From NCBI GenBank assembly GCA_033557465.1, contig CM066041.1, forward strand, positions 156,277,532 to 156,341,531: a stretch of DNA of 64,000 bases. The letters run 5' to 3'. The translations under genes and the position numbers were made by a program. Within the stretch, counting starts at the first letter, position 1. The number at the start of each line of letters is the position of its first letter. The notes below the pieces were generated by a model, which was given only the letters and a program-made list of their open reading frames with translations, made no database searches and was not told the origin of the DNA. Origin of the DNA: Ichthyophis bannanicus. Its lineage: Eukaryota > Chordata > Amphibia > Gymnophiona > Ichthyophiidae. Shown here piece by piece: positions 21,420 through 32,240 of the stretch.

Positions 21420-22049
21420 CAGCAGATGCAGCAGAGCCGTCACCAACCCAAGAAGCCCAAGGCTCCTAAGCTTCAACTAGTTACATAGGCACAACCTGCA
21501 CCTGGTTTTTGACTCCTTCCTAAAAAGCACTGCCAATCTGCCCCTGGAGGGCCTCCAGCCCCTCCACATAGCAGGAAGACTTTGTCACTATGCCCACAAG
21601 AGGTACCTCATAACATCAAAGCAGTGGACACTCCAGATTGTCCAAAGGGGGGTTATCAGCTTCACTACGAAACCTTACCCCACACCACAGGGAATTATCC
21701 CTTCAAAACACTCTCTTAAAAGAAGAGTTGACCACACTGTTGTCCCTGGGTGCCCTAGAAAGAGTTCTTCCTCCTCAAGAAAGAATGGGTTTCTACGTGC
21801 CATATTTTTTCATTCCAAAGAAAACAGGAGGGTTCAGACCCATCTTGGATCTGAGAGACCTAAACAAGTTCATGATCCGAGAAAAATTCTAAGTGATTTC
21901 CCTAGGAACCTTTCTACCATACCTCTAGAGATATGATTGGCTATGTTCTCTAGACCTAATAGAGGCGTACATGCATTTACTGATACATCCCTCACCCAGA
22001 CAGTATCTGCACTTCATGTTTCAAAGAAACGATTATCACTTGGCCTTCA
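21420..22049 (+). pseudogene. DIRS reverse transcriptase, N-terminal half
   Basis: The frame from 21638 ends with GFYVPYFFIPKKTGGFRPIL and DLRDLNKFMIREKF, then SLDLIEAYMHLLIHPS and YLHFMFQRNDYHLAF up to 22047. These are RT blocks 1-4 of DIRS elements, in which the catalytic Asp lies in SLD. The block carrying the second catalytic Asp pair is missing because the sequence changes abruptly at 22050. Confidence 0.8.
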
Positions 22050-22389
22050 AAATTTAAAAAAAAAAACCTCCGGCATAAGAAGCAGCTGCTGAATGAGGAG
22101 CCCTTAACTGCGGCTCTGTTACAGCTGAGCCCTCGGCACTGATAGGAAACAGGAAATCCTGTTTCCCATCAGCACCTCAGGCTCAGCTTTAACAGAGCCG
22201 CGCGAAAGGGAAACACTGTCCCTTCACCACGGCTCTGCAAAGAGGAGCTGGTGAAGAGGGGAAACCAGCAGGCTCTCCGGGGAAGGGGGGGCGGGCGGCT
22301 GTGGGGCTCCTCATTCTGCCTCTGCCGCTGCTGTAGTGGCAGCAGCAGTTGCTTCTTATGCCAGAGGTTTATTATTTTTTCAATTTCCC

Positions 22390-23330
22390 TGGGTTGGGGG
22401 GGAGAGGTATAAGATTGGAACTGGGCTGATTGGGGGGTTTAGAACTGGAAATGGGCTGATGGGGGGGTTAGGACTGGTAATGGGTTATGGCGGGGTTAGA
22501 ACTGGAAATGGGCTGATCGGAGGGGGCTAGGACTGGTAATGGGCTGAGGGGGGTTTAGAACTGGAAATGGGCTGATGGGGGGGTTAGGACTGGTAATGGG
22601 CTATGGGGGGAGACTAGGACAGGAAATGGGCTGATTGGGATGCTAGGACTGAAAATGGACTTATTGGAGGGTTATGACTGGTAATGGGCTGATTGGGAGG
22701 CTAAGACTGGGGTTGGCTGATAAAGGGGATAGGACAGGAAATGGGCTGGGACAGGAAATGGGCTAATAGGGGAGGGGAGGAGAGTGCTGCTGGCCCTGGA
22801 AGAAAACTAGGTGCTAGGGCTACAAATGGGCTGATGCGGAGGGGGGGGTGATAGAATAGAACTGGAAGGGAGTGGATACTGAGAGAGTCTGCCAGGGGAA
22901 GGATGGGGCAGGAAGGGAAGGAGGGGGCTGGAAAGGAGCTGACACCTGGAATGTACCGAAGGGGGACTGGAAGGGAGATAACACTTGGGGATGGGAGTGG
23001 TAGGTGGCTGGGTAACAGGGAAGAGGCTGGAAGGGAGCTGACATGTGAATGGCATTGGAAGGCAGATGGACAGAGGGTAGGGTGGCTGGAAGGGAGCTTA
23101 CTGGGGGGTGGCACTGAGAGTGAACATGAGCTGATACCTGGGATGGTATTTGGACTAGAAGGGGCTGGACAGTGGGAAAGGAGGGGGACTGGAAGGGAAT
23201 GGACACAAGTGGCATTCATGGGAATGCAAGGTGGTTGACATTGGAAGGTACTGGGAGGGGAGGATTGGAAAGGGGACTGATACTGGGGAGGGTTACTGGA
23301 ACTGGAAATGGGCTGATGGAAGGAAATGAA
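22390..23330. repeat. G-rich minisatellite, copy I
   Basis: Degenerate tandem units of about 28-32 bp follow the theme aggactggaaatgggctgat plus a run of 4-8 G. Open frames on either strand here are by-products of the repeat. Confidence 0.85.
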
Positions 23331-24178
23331 GAAAACAAAAAAAGAGATAAGAAATGGCAGCTGGACCATGGACCATAGATCACAGAAAGAGAGCTAAGAA
23401 AAGACAGGAAAGCAGAAGCCTCAGATCGGGACCAGCATGATCAGAGAATAAAATGGTCAGACAACAAAGGTAGAAAAAATAATTTTATTTAATTTTGGTG
23501 ATTGGACTTTGTGCTATTTTTATATTTTACACAGTATTGGGGAACTGCATCTCTTATTTATCTGATGTTGCACTACATGTGGACTCTGGCTTCTTGGGGT
23601 TTCAGTTTAAATTTTGCCTACATAGTTTTATTTTTACTTTAGATTGTGGTTACTTATTCTGTACTTGGTGAGGGTCGATGTTGTGCGTGTGTGACTGAGG
23701 TCAGGTGTTCTGTTAACATGCAGTTTGTATATAAAGATCTATACTATACTGTAGTAATTTGACTTGTTCAGCTTTTCAAATAGGTGTATGGATGTTCCAG
23801 GGCCCACTCTAATATTTACAGTGATGCTTTTTTTGGATGGGCTCCTTATGTGACTTTTGGAAGTTTGTGCTGATATGGTATGATATGGTAGGTTTGCTTT
23901 TTGTCGTAGGGTTTTTTTATTAGTTCACAACATGCCTGGTACTGGAGAATAGTGGTGGTTGTTGTTAGTGAGATGATCAGAATCAGATTTTTTTTTTTTT
24001 AAAATATTGACTTCTGTGGGTGAATGTCCTGGTTCTGCTCTGCACCTACTGTGGATGCAAAATATATGTTGAAAAAGAAAAAGGGAGAACCATAATAACA
24101 AAATAAAAATGGGTTATAATTTAGTTTTATAAACTGTGCTATTGATTCTTGCTGTCTTTTAGTTCCTTGGTGTGCAAA

Positions 24179-24573
24179 CAGGACCGTACCTAGCCCTGTG
24201 CAAGCAGTGCAGCCGCACAGGGCACAAAGGCTTGGAGGGGCGCATTTCGGCTCTCTGCTGTTGCCCTGCTGCCGCTGGCAAGACAATAGCAGGCAGTTAA
24301 AATGTGTCCCAAAGCCTTTCAGAGCAGGGAGGGACAGATCTGCTTGGAGTGCCGGCGCCTTTCAGATTGGGTGCATGTCCCCCCTCCTCCTCCCCATACC
24401 TCCATCCAGCGCTGCCTGCTCTTTCCCTGCTGCTGGCGCCGGCGTGAAAAAAACAGAGGGTGGCAGCAGCAGGGAAAGAGCAGGCAGCGCTGGATGGAGG
24501 TATGGGGGGAGAAGGGGGCGTGCATCTGAGTTGCAAGTCACACAAGGCGCGATTGCAGTTCGATACGGCCGTG
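24179..24573. mobile_element. hAT-type hairpin MITE with 8-bp target duplication
   Basis: The ends CAGGACCGTACC (left) and the complement CACGGCCGTATC (right) form short imperfect terminal inverted repeats. Flanks tgtgcaaa (24171-24178) and tgtgcaga (24574-24581) are an 8-bp target duplication with one mismatch, the hAT length. Inside is a long hairpin around 24395-24510 whose arms are gctgcctgctctttccctgc and its complement. It is inserted into copy I of the G-rich hAT element. Confidence 0.75.
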
Positions 24574-24738
24574 TGTGCAGACATCTTGCATTTCCTCCAT
24601 ATAATCTAATCGGCTCCTTGATTTGGTTCAGTCTCTGATTGGATTTTTGAAAAAGCCCTGCCCCTCTCTAGGGTGGTGGGGGGGGGGGCGCCATCTCATT
24701 CTTCACCTCAGGCAGCAGACTGCCTTGAACCGCCCCTG

Positions 24739-25330
24739 CACATAGGGGCTGTGAACACCACAGGAATCTGCTCTGCAGATTAACCTGCTAGAACTACAGG
24801 CACTGACAAATGCTCTTTGGATTCTTCAACCCCAAGTTTATTTATTTATTTATTTAGCTGTATTTATGTCCCGCTTTTCACTGGGTCAAAGTGGTCAATT
24901 GGGGATACATTTAACACGAGGGGATATGAGACACACACACTAATACATACAGGGAACATGGGCATTGGAGGGTTAAGTGGCTTGCCCAAGACCACAAGGA
25001 GTGCCTATAGGACTAGAAATCCCAATCCCTCCGGCCTGAGATTGCTGTCCCCAGGTGGGACTTGAACCCCCGACCCTCCGGCCTGAAGTACCTTGTCCTA
25101 ACCACTAGACCACGCCTCCCTCCCTCCCAGTTTTGGGGCAATCTGTTCTATTCAGGATGGACAACCAAGTTGCAATGTTCTACGTGAATAAACAGGAGGG
25201 AACAGGGTCCTGTCCCCTCTGCGAGGAAGCAATTCGCCTATGGTCCTTTACCATCTCTCACTACATTCATCTCAGAGCGGTGTACCTCCTGGTTAACTCA
25301 ATGTCCTTGTGGACAGGCTAAGCTGTATCC
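24739..25330 (+). pseudogene. DIRS RNase H region, interrupted by a SINE
   Basis: After the hAT right end the DIRS reading resumes around 24750 (an RNase H-like gaacaccacaggaatctgc segment, then ALWILQPQ-like text), is split by the SINE at 24838-25124, and continues at 25130 with VLFRMDNQVAMFYVNKQEGT and CPLCEEAIRLW. The MDNQVAMFYVNKQ block is the conserved DIRS RNase H motif carrying a catalytic Asp. Stops are present. Confidence 0.75.
24838..25124 (-). mobile_element. tRNA-derived SINE, minus orientation
   Basis: Read on the minus strand it starts with a tRNA-like head containing the RNA polymerase III A box (TGGTCTAGTGG) and B box (GGTTCAAGTCC), continues with a unique body and ends in a (TAAA)n tail that appears as tttatttattta at 24838-24855. 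It is closely similar to the plus-strand copy at 62260-62540. It sits in the DIRS RNase H region between ccccaagttt and cccagttttgggg, which may be a decayed target duplication. Confidence 0.9.
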
Positions 25331-25619
25331 TTCATCCACATGAATGGCTCTTGCATCGGGAGATGGCTGCTTGAATCTTCCAGATGTGGGGGAACTCCAC
25401 TCAGATCTTTTTTCCATTCCGCAAAACACACAGTTTCCTCTCTTCTGCTCCAGGGTTCTGTTGCTGCACTGACAGGTCCCAGATGCCTTCCGGGCAGGGA
25501 CTACTCTACACATTCCCACCCATCCCCTTGATTCCCAAAATGCTTTTCAAGCTACAGGCCAACAAGGGCTCAATGATTCTCATAGCCCTCTTCTGGCCCT
25601 GTCAACCATGGTTTCCTCT

Positions 25620-26765
25620 GCTTCTTTACCTTGAATAGACTCAGCCAATCAACCTGGGATGCACACCTGACCTCCTCTCTCAGGAACATGGGATGCTCCT
25701 CCATCCCAATCTTCACTCGCTACACCTGACAGCTTGGTTGCTGAAGGACTAGTGCTTGCCGACCACAGGTGGTCAAGGATGTCCTCTTTGTATCTTTTAA
25801 GGATTCTACCAGGTGATCTTATGCCTTCAAATGGCGTAAGTTTGCCCTCTGGTGCTCCCCAAAGGATATTGACCCCTTTTCTTGCTCAGTGGAGTTGCTT
25901 CTACAATATTTCCTCCACTTATCCTTGACAGGTCTTAAAACTAACTTAGTGAGATTTCACTTTAGTGCCATTGTGGCCTCTCACAGACCAGTGGATGGAC
26001 AGCCTATCTCCTTACACCCCTTAGTAGCTTGCCTCATGCGGGGTCTCCTGCTGTCCAAGCCACCCATTAAGCCACGTCCGGTAGCCTGGGATCTGAATGT
26101 CATTCTGGTGCAACTTCTAAAGCCACTTTTCGAACCTTTTAACCACCATTTCACTGAAGTTCCTGTCTTGGAAGATCATCTTCTTTATTGCCTTCATTTC
26201 AGCTTGCCACATCAGTGAGCTGCAAGTTCTAGTAGCTGATCCCCCATATATTCTGTTCCACCATGACAAGGTGGTTGTCTGTACCCATCCACATTGCCTC
26301 CCAAATGTGGTCTCTCTTTCCATCTAAATCAGTCGGTAATTCTCCCGATTTTCTTCCCTAGATCTCAGGATGAAGCAGCCCTACACTTTATAGACTGCAA
26401 GTGAGCATGGGTCTACTATTTGGATAGAACTAAAGATCACAAAAGATCCTTTCAATTATTCATTTCCTCTGATCCTAGTTATCTGGGTCTACCGGTGGCA
26501 GAAAGTACTCTGTCTAGATGTAGATTGCATTTCTTTTGCTTATGCACAAGCAGGACTGTCCTTGGCTGGTCATGTCACTGCTCATAATGTGCAAGCCATG
26601 GCAACCTCAATAGCTAATATCTGTTCAGGTGCCATTGAGGACATTTGCTGGGCAGCTACCTGGTCCTCCTTCATACTTTTGCTGCACACTACTGTCTGGA
26701 CAGACTCCCATCGGGACGCTGTCTTTGGCCAAGTTGTACTCCAGCACTTCTTTGAGATTTAAACT
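25620..26765 (+). pseudogene. DIRS tyrosine recombinase, broken
   Basis: In shifting frames the segment shows DVLFVSLKDST and YAFKWRKFALWC near 25780-25860, SPKDIDPF, CLMRGLLLSKPPIKPRPVAWDLN near 26030-26100, FKPLFEPFNHHFTEVP, a transposon-like LAGHVTAHNVQAMATS near 26555-26600, and GAIEDICWAATWSS near 26630. The PRPVAWDL and HNVRAMATSWA-type segments are typical of the recombinase that inserts DIRS elements. There are many stops. Confidence 0.75.
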
Positions 26766-26961
26766 CAACTCTTATCCTCCATCCTGGACTTCTGCAAGAT
26801 ACCAGACTATCATTGGGGGAGTATCGCATCCTGAAATTGAGTCCAATGACCCACAACTATTCCAGACTCTTCTACTGCAGGTTTTTTCCCTCAAGGATCA
26901 CACTACTCTACTCTCCTCTCCCCCATACCAGTCTGGTACCTGGGGAGCTAGTAAGTCCCAT

Positions 26962-27060
26962 ATGTGAAGACTGCATTCCTGCTTGTTCCTGGAGATAGCA
27001 TAGTTATTCACTTGCAACAGGTGATCTCCAGGAACAGCAGGAATCAGTCTTCAAAACCTT
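26962..27060. repeat. DIRS internal complementary region
   Basis: Here catatgtgaagactgcattc and ctgcttgttcctggagat are complementary to the element's left end, and gtgatctccaggaacagcag matches the start of the left repeat directly. DIRS elements use such a region as a splint to form a circular intermediate. Confidence 0.7.
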
Positions 27061-27142
27061 CCCTCCTCCCCTAGGAGTTGTAGGGTTCTTTTATTTTTCT
27101 TCTTCCTCTCACCTACAAACTCAACTGAGGAGGCGTTGGAAA

Positions 27143-27277
27143 GGCAGGCATGCAGGCACAGTGGAGTGCTCCAAAAGGCTTTCCTGCTAGACACTGGGGA
27201 GCGTTCCCACACAGGCTCCATCAGTGACATTCACCCACATATGAAAACTGATTCCTGCTGTTTCCGGAGATCACCTG
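27143..27277. repeat. DIRS right inverted terminal repeat
   Basis: It runs from ggcaggcatgcaggcacag to ggagatcacctg and is the reverse complement of 14905-15045 with scattered substitutions. Confidence 0.8.
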
Positions 27278-28437
27278 TTACAGGTGAGTGACTATACTTT
27301 AATGTACAACACTGTGCAAACCCTATATCCAGTATTAGAGTATAGAGATAGTGGGTACTGTAGCAGAGCTATTAACATTGCAGTTTGCATAGATCCACAG
27401 AGTGTTTCAGACTTTTTTGTGAATTAACTCTCATACATGCCGAATCAATTACGGTATGTCCTGACTGCCCCTGTACCTCAGATCTGCCTCTGATCTTTTC
27501 TGTTTATTTTCTATCAGGCTTCTCACTATGGAGTCAATCTGTTCTGCATCTCAGAATCTGACTAAAATCTGAATCAGCACCTAGTCCCTCTGAAGCTGAG
27601 ACTTGTGTGCTTTTTGCTTTCTCTCTATCTCTAAGCCTGAAAATGTTCACTCCTTTTTCTTTGAAACTTGCACTTCCCTAACACAAGCTTCTCTCTCTCT
27701 GAAATCCAAGAGAGAAATGGTGCTGGTCTCAAATTCACAATGACATCATCAGCCATGGGATTTGGAAGAGAGCAGCCTAAGAACAGGCTGGTTTGGTTAC
27801 TTGTCAAACAGCTTCAGAATGATAGGTCAAATGACTCCAACTTTTTTGTGTCTCTTTTCAAGGTAACTTTACTCTGGCTATCAGGCTCACAAGGGATGAA
27901 CTCATAACCCACAGGATCAGAGGCTGGAGATTTAGAGCTGAAATCACAGTAAGCGACAGTCAAGGTATACCAGCAGAAGGAGTGATTACTCCCTCTAGGG
28001 GAGCCTTTGGGACTAGCATATGATTAGAGACCAAATGCTGTAGGAATGAGTTCTCCCGGGGCAGGACCCTCATAAGCTGTTTGGCTTCTGTTTTAAGTGT
28101 GCTGCTCCTCTAGCTTTGGCTTCAGATCTGTAGGCTCCAATCCCAAAGGCTGTGGTGAGCCTTCTACTGGCGATGCAAAAACATGTGCTTTTTTCCTAGC
28201 CTCATAGACTATAACGGTGCTTAAAATGAATGAGCTTTTAAGTTATTTGGGCTTGTGCTCATTTAGTTCTTTTAGAAGGAACAACTGAAATTGGCCTCAT
28301 TTGTAACATTTTACTATTTATTTTCAAACAAGAGCACATTCCTACTAAATACATGAGAAAAGTGAATAGAATTCTATTGCTTGAGGAAGAGAATACCAGC
28401 CTCAGAGTGCTATATTGATTGTCATCTAATAAAAACT
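27278..28437. other. Unassigned sequence
   Basis: About 1.16 kb between the DIRS right end and a LINE 3' end. I see no supported coding frame, terminal repeats or RNA gene. Confidence 0.4.
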
Positions 28438-28906
28438 TGATGTATTTATTTATTAAAATTTATTAGCCATCATTATGAGGAAATTCACCCAAGATGGTAT
28501 ACAACAGGCATATCTTGACATAAACAAATTGCATTGTGTAAATAGTATTACCATAGTAAAATGGCCAGAACTATACACAATTAGAATAATGTGGTAAACT
28601 TAGAGCTAGACCAATTAAATCCTATTAATAACAGTTACATGAAGCAGTGCCAGTAATATACATATAAAACAGCAGAGTAAAACATATATATAACAGAAAT
28701 ATGATAAGATATTGGCAGAATAATGCACCATAGTAGACAGTAGGGAAAACATCCATATAACAGATATATGACGTTCACAATGTCAGCACAATACAAAAAA
28801 ATATCTTTTTAGGCAGCAGAGGGGACAAGTGCAATTAGGACATATGGACAGACAAGATGGATAAGACACAGGCATCATGATAAACAATATTGAGTGGCTA
28901 GACTGT
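28438..28906 (-). mobile_element. L2-like LINE 3' region (minus), part 1
   Basis: The tail tatttatttattaaaattta followed by ttagccatcattatgagg is the type of 3' end seen in L2-like LINEs, here in minus orientation. The rest is AT-rich 3' untranslated sequence. The same insertion appears to resume at 30487-30738 and 36668-36785, after the hAT MITE, CR1, RTE and LTR insertions. Confidence 0.5.
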
Positions 28907-29267
28907 AAGATTATCAGATGACCCTGATTTTCAGGATTGTCCCTAATTTTAGAGCTGTGTCCCTGACTCCCACCTGTTTGGCAGCCTCCTTTCCTGATTC
29001 CAAAAATGGGGACAAAGGGGGCAGAAAAATTATTTATTTTTAATTTAGTGAATTCAATATCTAGTTTTTAGAATTTACTTCCATTATCTTTATATTTTGC
29101 ACAGTACAGGGAAATGCATCACTGTTTATATTTCTCTATTGATTTGTCTGCTTGGAAGTTATATTGTTGCTGTCTCTTTCCTCCACCATGCTTTGTGCCC
29201 ACCCCACACCACACCACACTTCAGATAAGTGTCCCAGATTTGCCTGCAAAAAATCTGGTAACTTTAC
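28907..29267. mobile_element. hAT-type MITE sharing a block with the G-rich elements
   Basis: It is flanked by the direct repeat tagactgt (28899-28906 and 29268-29275), 8 bp as for hAT elements. Ends are AAGATTATCAGAT and the complement of ATCTGGTAACTTT, a short imperfect inverted repeat. Its middle (about 29030-29180: tttatattttgcacagtaca, then gggaaatgcatc) resembles the common 3' block of G-rich hAT copy I (tttatattttacacagtatt, then ggggaactgcatc, at 23520-23550). Confidence 0.65.
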
Positions 29268-29302
29268 TAGACTGTGGGTAAATTACTGTGATAGTGGTGT
29301 TA

Positions 29303-29640
29303 GAAACATAGAAACATGACGACAGAAAAAGACCACATGGCCTATCTAGTCTGTCCTTCTATATCAACAACTACAACAGTCCCCTTTTTCCCTTTAGAGA
29401 TCCTCTGTGTTTGTCCCATGCTTTTTTGAATTCAGATACTGTCCTCATCTCTACCACTTCCATTGGGAGACTATTCCACGGATCCACCACTCTTTCCGTA
29501 AAGAAATATTTCTACATATCACTCCTGAATCTATCCCCTTTCACCCTCATCCCATGTCCCCTCATTGCAGAACTTGCTTTCAATTAAAAGAGGCTCTCCC
29601 CATGTGCATTTATACCACAGAGGTATTTAAACATTGGTGG
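29303..29640 (-). mobile_element. CR1 3'-end fragment, minus
   Basis: It starts with the complement of a CR1 tail (gaaacatagaaacatgacg) and carries the C-terminal coding portion on the minus strand. The same subfamily reads in plus at 50295-51157 (FFTERVVDPWNSL corresponds to 29460-29510). Truncated at 29640, where RTE sequence starts. Confidence 0.8.
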
Positions 29641-30486
29641 AGTTGTTGTTGTTAAGTGCGTTGAGTCGGTGTCAACTCATGGCGACCCTCTGGCCAGTTG
29701 TCCTAAACTGTATTCGGTCTTCAGTCAGACAGCTCATTGTTGATAAAGTGGCACCCATAGCTGCTGTTATTGTATTGATCCATCTCATTGCTGGCCTTCC
29801 TCTTTTGCGTTGACCTTTTATCTTGCTAAGCATGATGTCTTTCTCTAACTATCTCTCTGTTTTCACAATGTGTCTAAAGTTTGAAAGTCGAAGTCTTGTC
29901 ATCTGAGCTTCTAAAGAAAGTTTAGGTCTGATCTCTAGTACTGATTGGTTTGTTCTTCGAACAGTCCATGGTATACACAGTATTTATCGTCAGCACCATA
30001 ATTCAAATACATTGATTTTCTTCCTGTCTATCTCTTTCACTGTCCAACCTTTGCATCCATATGATATTATTGAAAATACCATGGTTTGAACAAGTCGAAT
30101 CTTTCTATGGAGAGAGACTTCTCTGCTCTTGAGAATCTTGTCTAGGTCCTTCATAGGCATTCTGCTAAGAGCAATGTATTGTTGGATTTCTTGATTGCTT
30201 GTCATTTCTTTATTGATAGTTGATCCAAGTAGGTTAAAGTTGTCAACTATTTCAATTTCTTCTCCATCAACGATGAACTTATTGATTTTGCCAGTTGTCA
30301 GGATCTTTGTCGTCTTTACATTAAGGCGCAGGCCAATTTTAAGATTATGTTCCTTGATCTTGAGAAGCAAATATTTCAGATTGTCTTCACTTTCAGCCAG
30401 TAATGTGCTATCATCACAGTTACAGGGTATGCAATATGCTAGTCTAGATATGGTATGCATGATAGAAGAGTCAGTCAATCACCACA
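29641..30486 (-). mobile_element. RTE/BovB-like LINE 3' part, minus
   Basis: On the minus strand the frame 30478-29990 reads DDSTLLAESEDNLKYLLLK, LNVKTTKIL, KINKFIVDGEEIEIVDNFNL, LGSTIN and KIRLVQTMVFSIISYGCKGW, ending with DRKKINVFELWC. This is the RT C-terminus of an RTE/BovB-like LINE. Downstream (29650-29700) the 3' untranslated end contains the characteristic gtcaactcatggcgaccc and a gttgttgttgtt tail. It is closely related to the plus-strand copy at 47500-51290. The YADD Tyr-Ala block is altered (NCDD). Confidence 0.85.
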
Positions 30487-30738
30487 GCCATTAAAGGCTT
30501 TGAAGAAGAGCAAAGCTTTCTCATCATTCATGAAATAGACATAATCTTGAGTTAGGTGTAGCCCATCTGGGAGATTGTTCCAGAGCGTGGGCCTACTCCT
30601 GAGAAGGCTCACTGGCGAGTGTCACACCATGTGATTTACTTTGATGAGGTGTGGGATGAGGGAGGAGGTGGGGATGCTCCTTGAGAGGACCTTAAGAGGA
30701 TTCAACGATGTGTAGAGGGCTAACTTATTCTTAGGTAC
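30487..30738 (-). mobile_element. L2-like LINE region (minus), part 2
   Basis: Minus-strand sequence between the RTE and LTR element A that continues after the LTR element at 36668. It ends with the 4-bp GTAC (30735-30738) used as the LTR element's target site. Motifs such as ccagagcgtgggcctactcc are typical of the coding end of such LINEs read backwards. Confidence 0.5.
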
Positions 30739-32234
30739 TGTGGTACCGCAGAGCCTATTCATGGAGAAAAAAGGGTTTTAAATCCTGGAAAAAGATTTTA
30801 TCATCAGCTGCAATATTATGAGGAGCCCAATAGAGGGAGCAGGAGTGACCTTCCAAGGCCCAGAGAACTGCACCTCAGAGCTGATGAGGTAATGCAACCT
30901 AACAGCCAATGGAGAAAAGGGGGAGTTCCCCTGAAGAAAGGCTGGGAGCTTGAAAATGAGGAACTAGGACAAGTTAGAGGGAGACCAGGGAGAGAGAGAC
31001 CAAGGAGAGGCATACCAAGGAAGGCCTACCAAAAGGAGGCATACCAAGAAGAGGCTTGTCAAGGAAAAGCAGACCACGGAGAGTCACACCACAGAGAGCT
31101 TCTGGAAAGGAACCAAGAAGGAGAGCACCATAAGGAGTGTCCAGAGCACCAGAGAGGAAGGAGTTCCTGGCAGGAGGGCATAGTGAATCTGAGGCCACAG
31201 AGTTCCAGGAGTCCTTGGTTGAGAGGTACTGGAAAGAAAGGCACAAGGGGAGAAATAAACCCCAGAGTTTGGTGTGAAGAACCGGCAGCAGTAAATGCAA
31301 GACACAGTGAGCATTATCTGAGCAAGGATGAAGTCTTTGCTGCAAATGGTAATATTCCTTATTCAAATGGTAAAAGGTGTGAATGTGAGAGAGTGGTGAC
31401 TCTGCATGAAGGCCAGCTGGAGTGTGAAAAGCCTACTGCTCAAGACAGGCTGAACTACAGCAGGACCAGGCCGTGGGACTCAACTAAACAAGGTAAAATA
31501 CCTTTTTATTCTGATAAGCAATATAAGTTAAGAAGACAGGAAACACAAGATACTGGAGTATATCCTCCCTATCAAACTGTTTGTGAAACCAAGCACAAGC
31601 CCTTGGTAAAAAGACTGTATAACATAAGGCAGCCTGCAAGGGGAAGTAACTGCCATAACAAACACTCACATGGGCGCGGCCCTGACTTGAATGCTGAACA
31701 TTGGAAGCTAGTAAATGTGTTATATGAGAAACCTCAGTACACTCCTCAAGAGTTTACTGACACTGATTCACAGCTGTCTGATACTCAGCCCATGCAGGTG
31801 GAATTCAACGAAGACCCACCTGAAACCCCGATGGACTGTAGCTACTGTCAGGCAGATAGCCTAAGGTCTGTGCATGAAACATAAAATAGTGAACAATAGC
31901 GAATGCCTGTAAAGTTTGTTTATGCCTAGCACTGTGAAGCAACAGTTAAACAAAGCAAGTGTGAATATATTTTCTTTTTGTTGCCTGAAGCAAGGTTTCT
32001 TTCAGTTGGTTGAAGTAGTCTCCCATAATTTGAACCATTGTGCTTAAAGGGAAATAAAGCCTTATTTTCCCTACATTCTGGCTAGTGTGTTCTCTTGAAC
32101 TTTGGCCCCCGGTAGGTCCTGGAAACATTACCAAGACCTCTTACAGAAGGACCAAACTCAAAATATATAAAAAAACTCTCATGTCCATCTGACCTGCCCC
32201 TACCAACCTTGGCCTCTGGGGCGGCAGCATGACA
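30739..32234 (+). repeat. Element A 5' LTR
   Basis: A 1496-bp LTR, TG..CA bounded. A polyadenylation signal AATAAA lies at 32053-32058. Unusually for an LTR, it holds a 330-codon open frame (30892-31884). It matches the 3' LTR almost perfectly. Confidence 0.92.
30892..31884 (+). CDS. LTR-encoded ORF, element A 5' LTR copy
   Basis: A 330-codon frame with an ATG at 30892 lies wholly within the LTR. The protein is highly polar: it starts MQPNSQWRKGG, then an Arg/Glu/Gln-rich tract with imperfect short repeats (RGRPGRERPRRG, KAYQKEAYQEEACQ), a middle region rich in Lys and Tyr, and an acidic end containing TQPMQVEFNED and MDCSYCQADSLRSV. No known domain is recognised. The same frame in the 3' LTR is the C-terminal extension of the gag-pol frame, so in this copy it may be an N-terminally shorter version or simply a duplicate of pol coding made by LTR duplication. 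Element B has a related C-terminal motif (MDCTLCFADS), which supports past selection on the protein. Confidence 0.6.
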   Translation: MQPNSQWRKGGVPLKKGWELENEELGQVRGRPGRERPRRGIPRKAYQKEAYQEEACQGKADHGESHHRELLERNQEGEHHKECPEHQRGRSSWQEGIVNLRPQSSRSPWLRGTGKKGTRGEINPRVWCEEPAAVNARHSEHYLSKDEVFAANGNIPYSNGKRCECERVVTLHEGQLECEKPTAQDRLNYSRTRPWDSTKQGKIPFYSDKQYKLRRQETQDTGVYPPYQTVCETKHKPLVKRLYNIRQPARGSNCHNKHSHGRGPDLNAEHWKLVNVLYEKPQYTPQEFTDTDSQLSDTQPMQVEFNEDPPETPMDCSYCQADSLRSVHET

Positions 32235-32240
32235 TGAAAA

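Larger units (their letters stand above)
22050..24738. mobile_element. G-rich hAT-type non-autonomous element, copy I (left end missing)
   Basis: The element has the same layout as copies II (41030-43994) and III (44930-46705): a CG-rich hairpin (22057-22375, arms ggcataagaagcagctgctg and its complement), a G-rich minisatellite (22390-23330), then a common 3' block (23480-23960; compare cttggggtttcagttta here with ttggggttcccagttta at 43498). The right end (ccgcccctg at 24730-24738) resembles a hAT terminus. The left terminus is absent; the junction with DIRS RT at 22049/22050 looks like a deletion that removed both the terminus and several hundred bases of DIRS. A second MITE sits inside at 24179-24573. 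No coding capacity. Confidence 0.7.
14905..27277 (+). mobile_element. DIRS-type tyrosine-recombinase retrotransposon, heavily interrupted
   Basis: Inverted terminal repeats of about 135 bp bound this element (14905-15045 against 27143-27277), and an internal complementary region lies next to the right end at 26962-27060, the arrangement typical of DIRS elements, which lack target duplications. Between them on the plus strand I find gag fragments, a DIRS reverse transcriptase, RNase H (MDNQVAMFYVNKQEGT) and a tyrosine recombinase whose end reads HNVQAMATS. Insertions account for more than half the length: a hairpin MITE, an L2 LINE, an unclassified 725-bp piece, a G-rich hAT element with a second MITE inside it, and a SINE. 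Part of the RT and RNase H is deleted. All frames are broken. Confidence 0.85.

Noticed and set aside
22701..23369. A 222-codon proline/serine-rich minus-strand frame
   Set aside because: It is the complement of the G-rich minisatellite; its composition follows the repeat unit and it has no domain.
30974..31366. A 130-codon minus-strand frame in the LTR of element A, repeated at 35402-35794
   Set aside because: It is antisense to the long plus-strand LTR frame, which has the conserved motif; the minus frame has no counterpart motif and is Leu/Ser-rich by composition.
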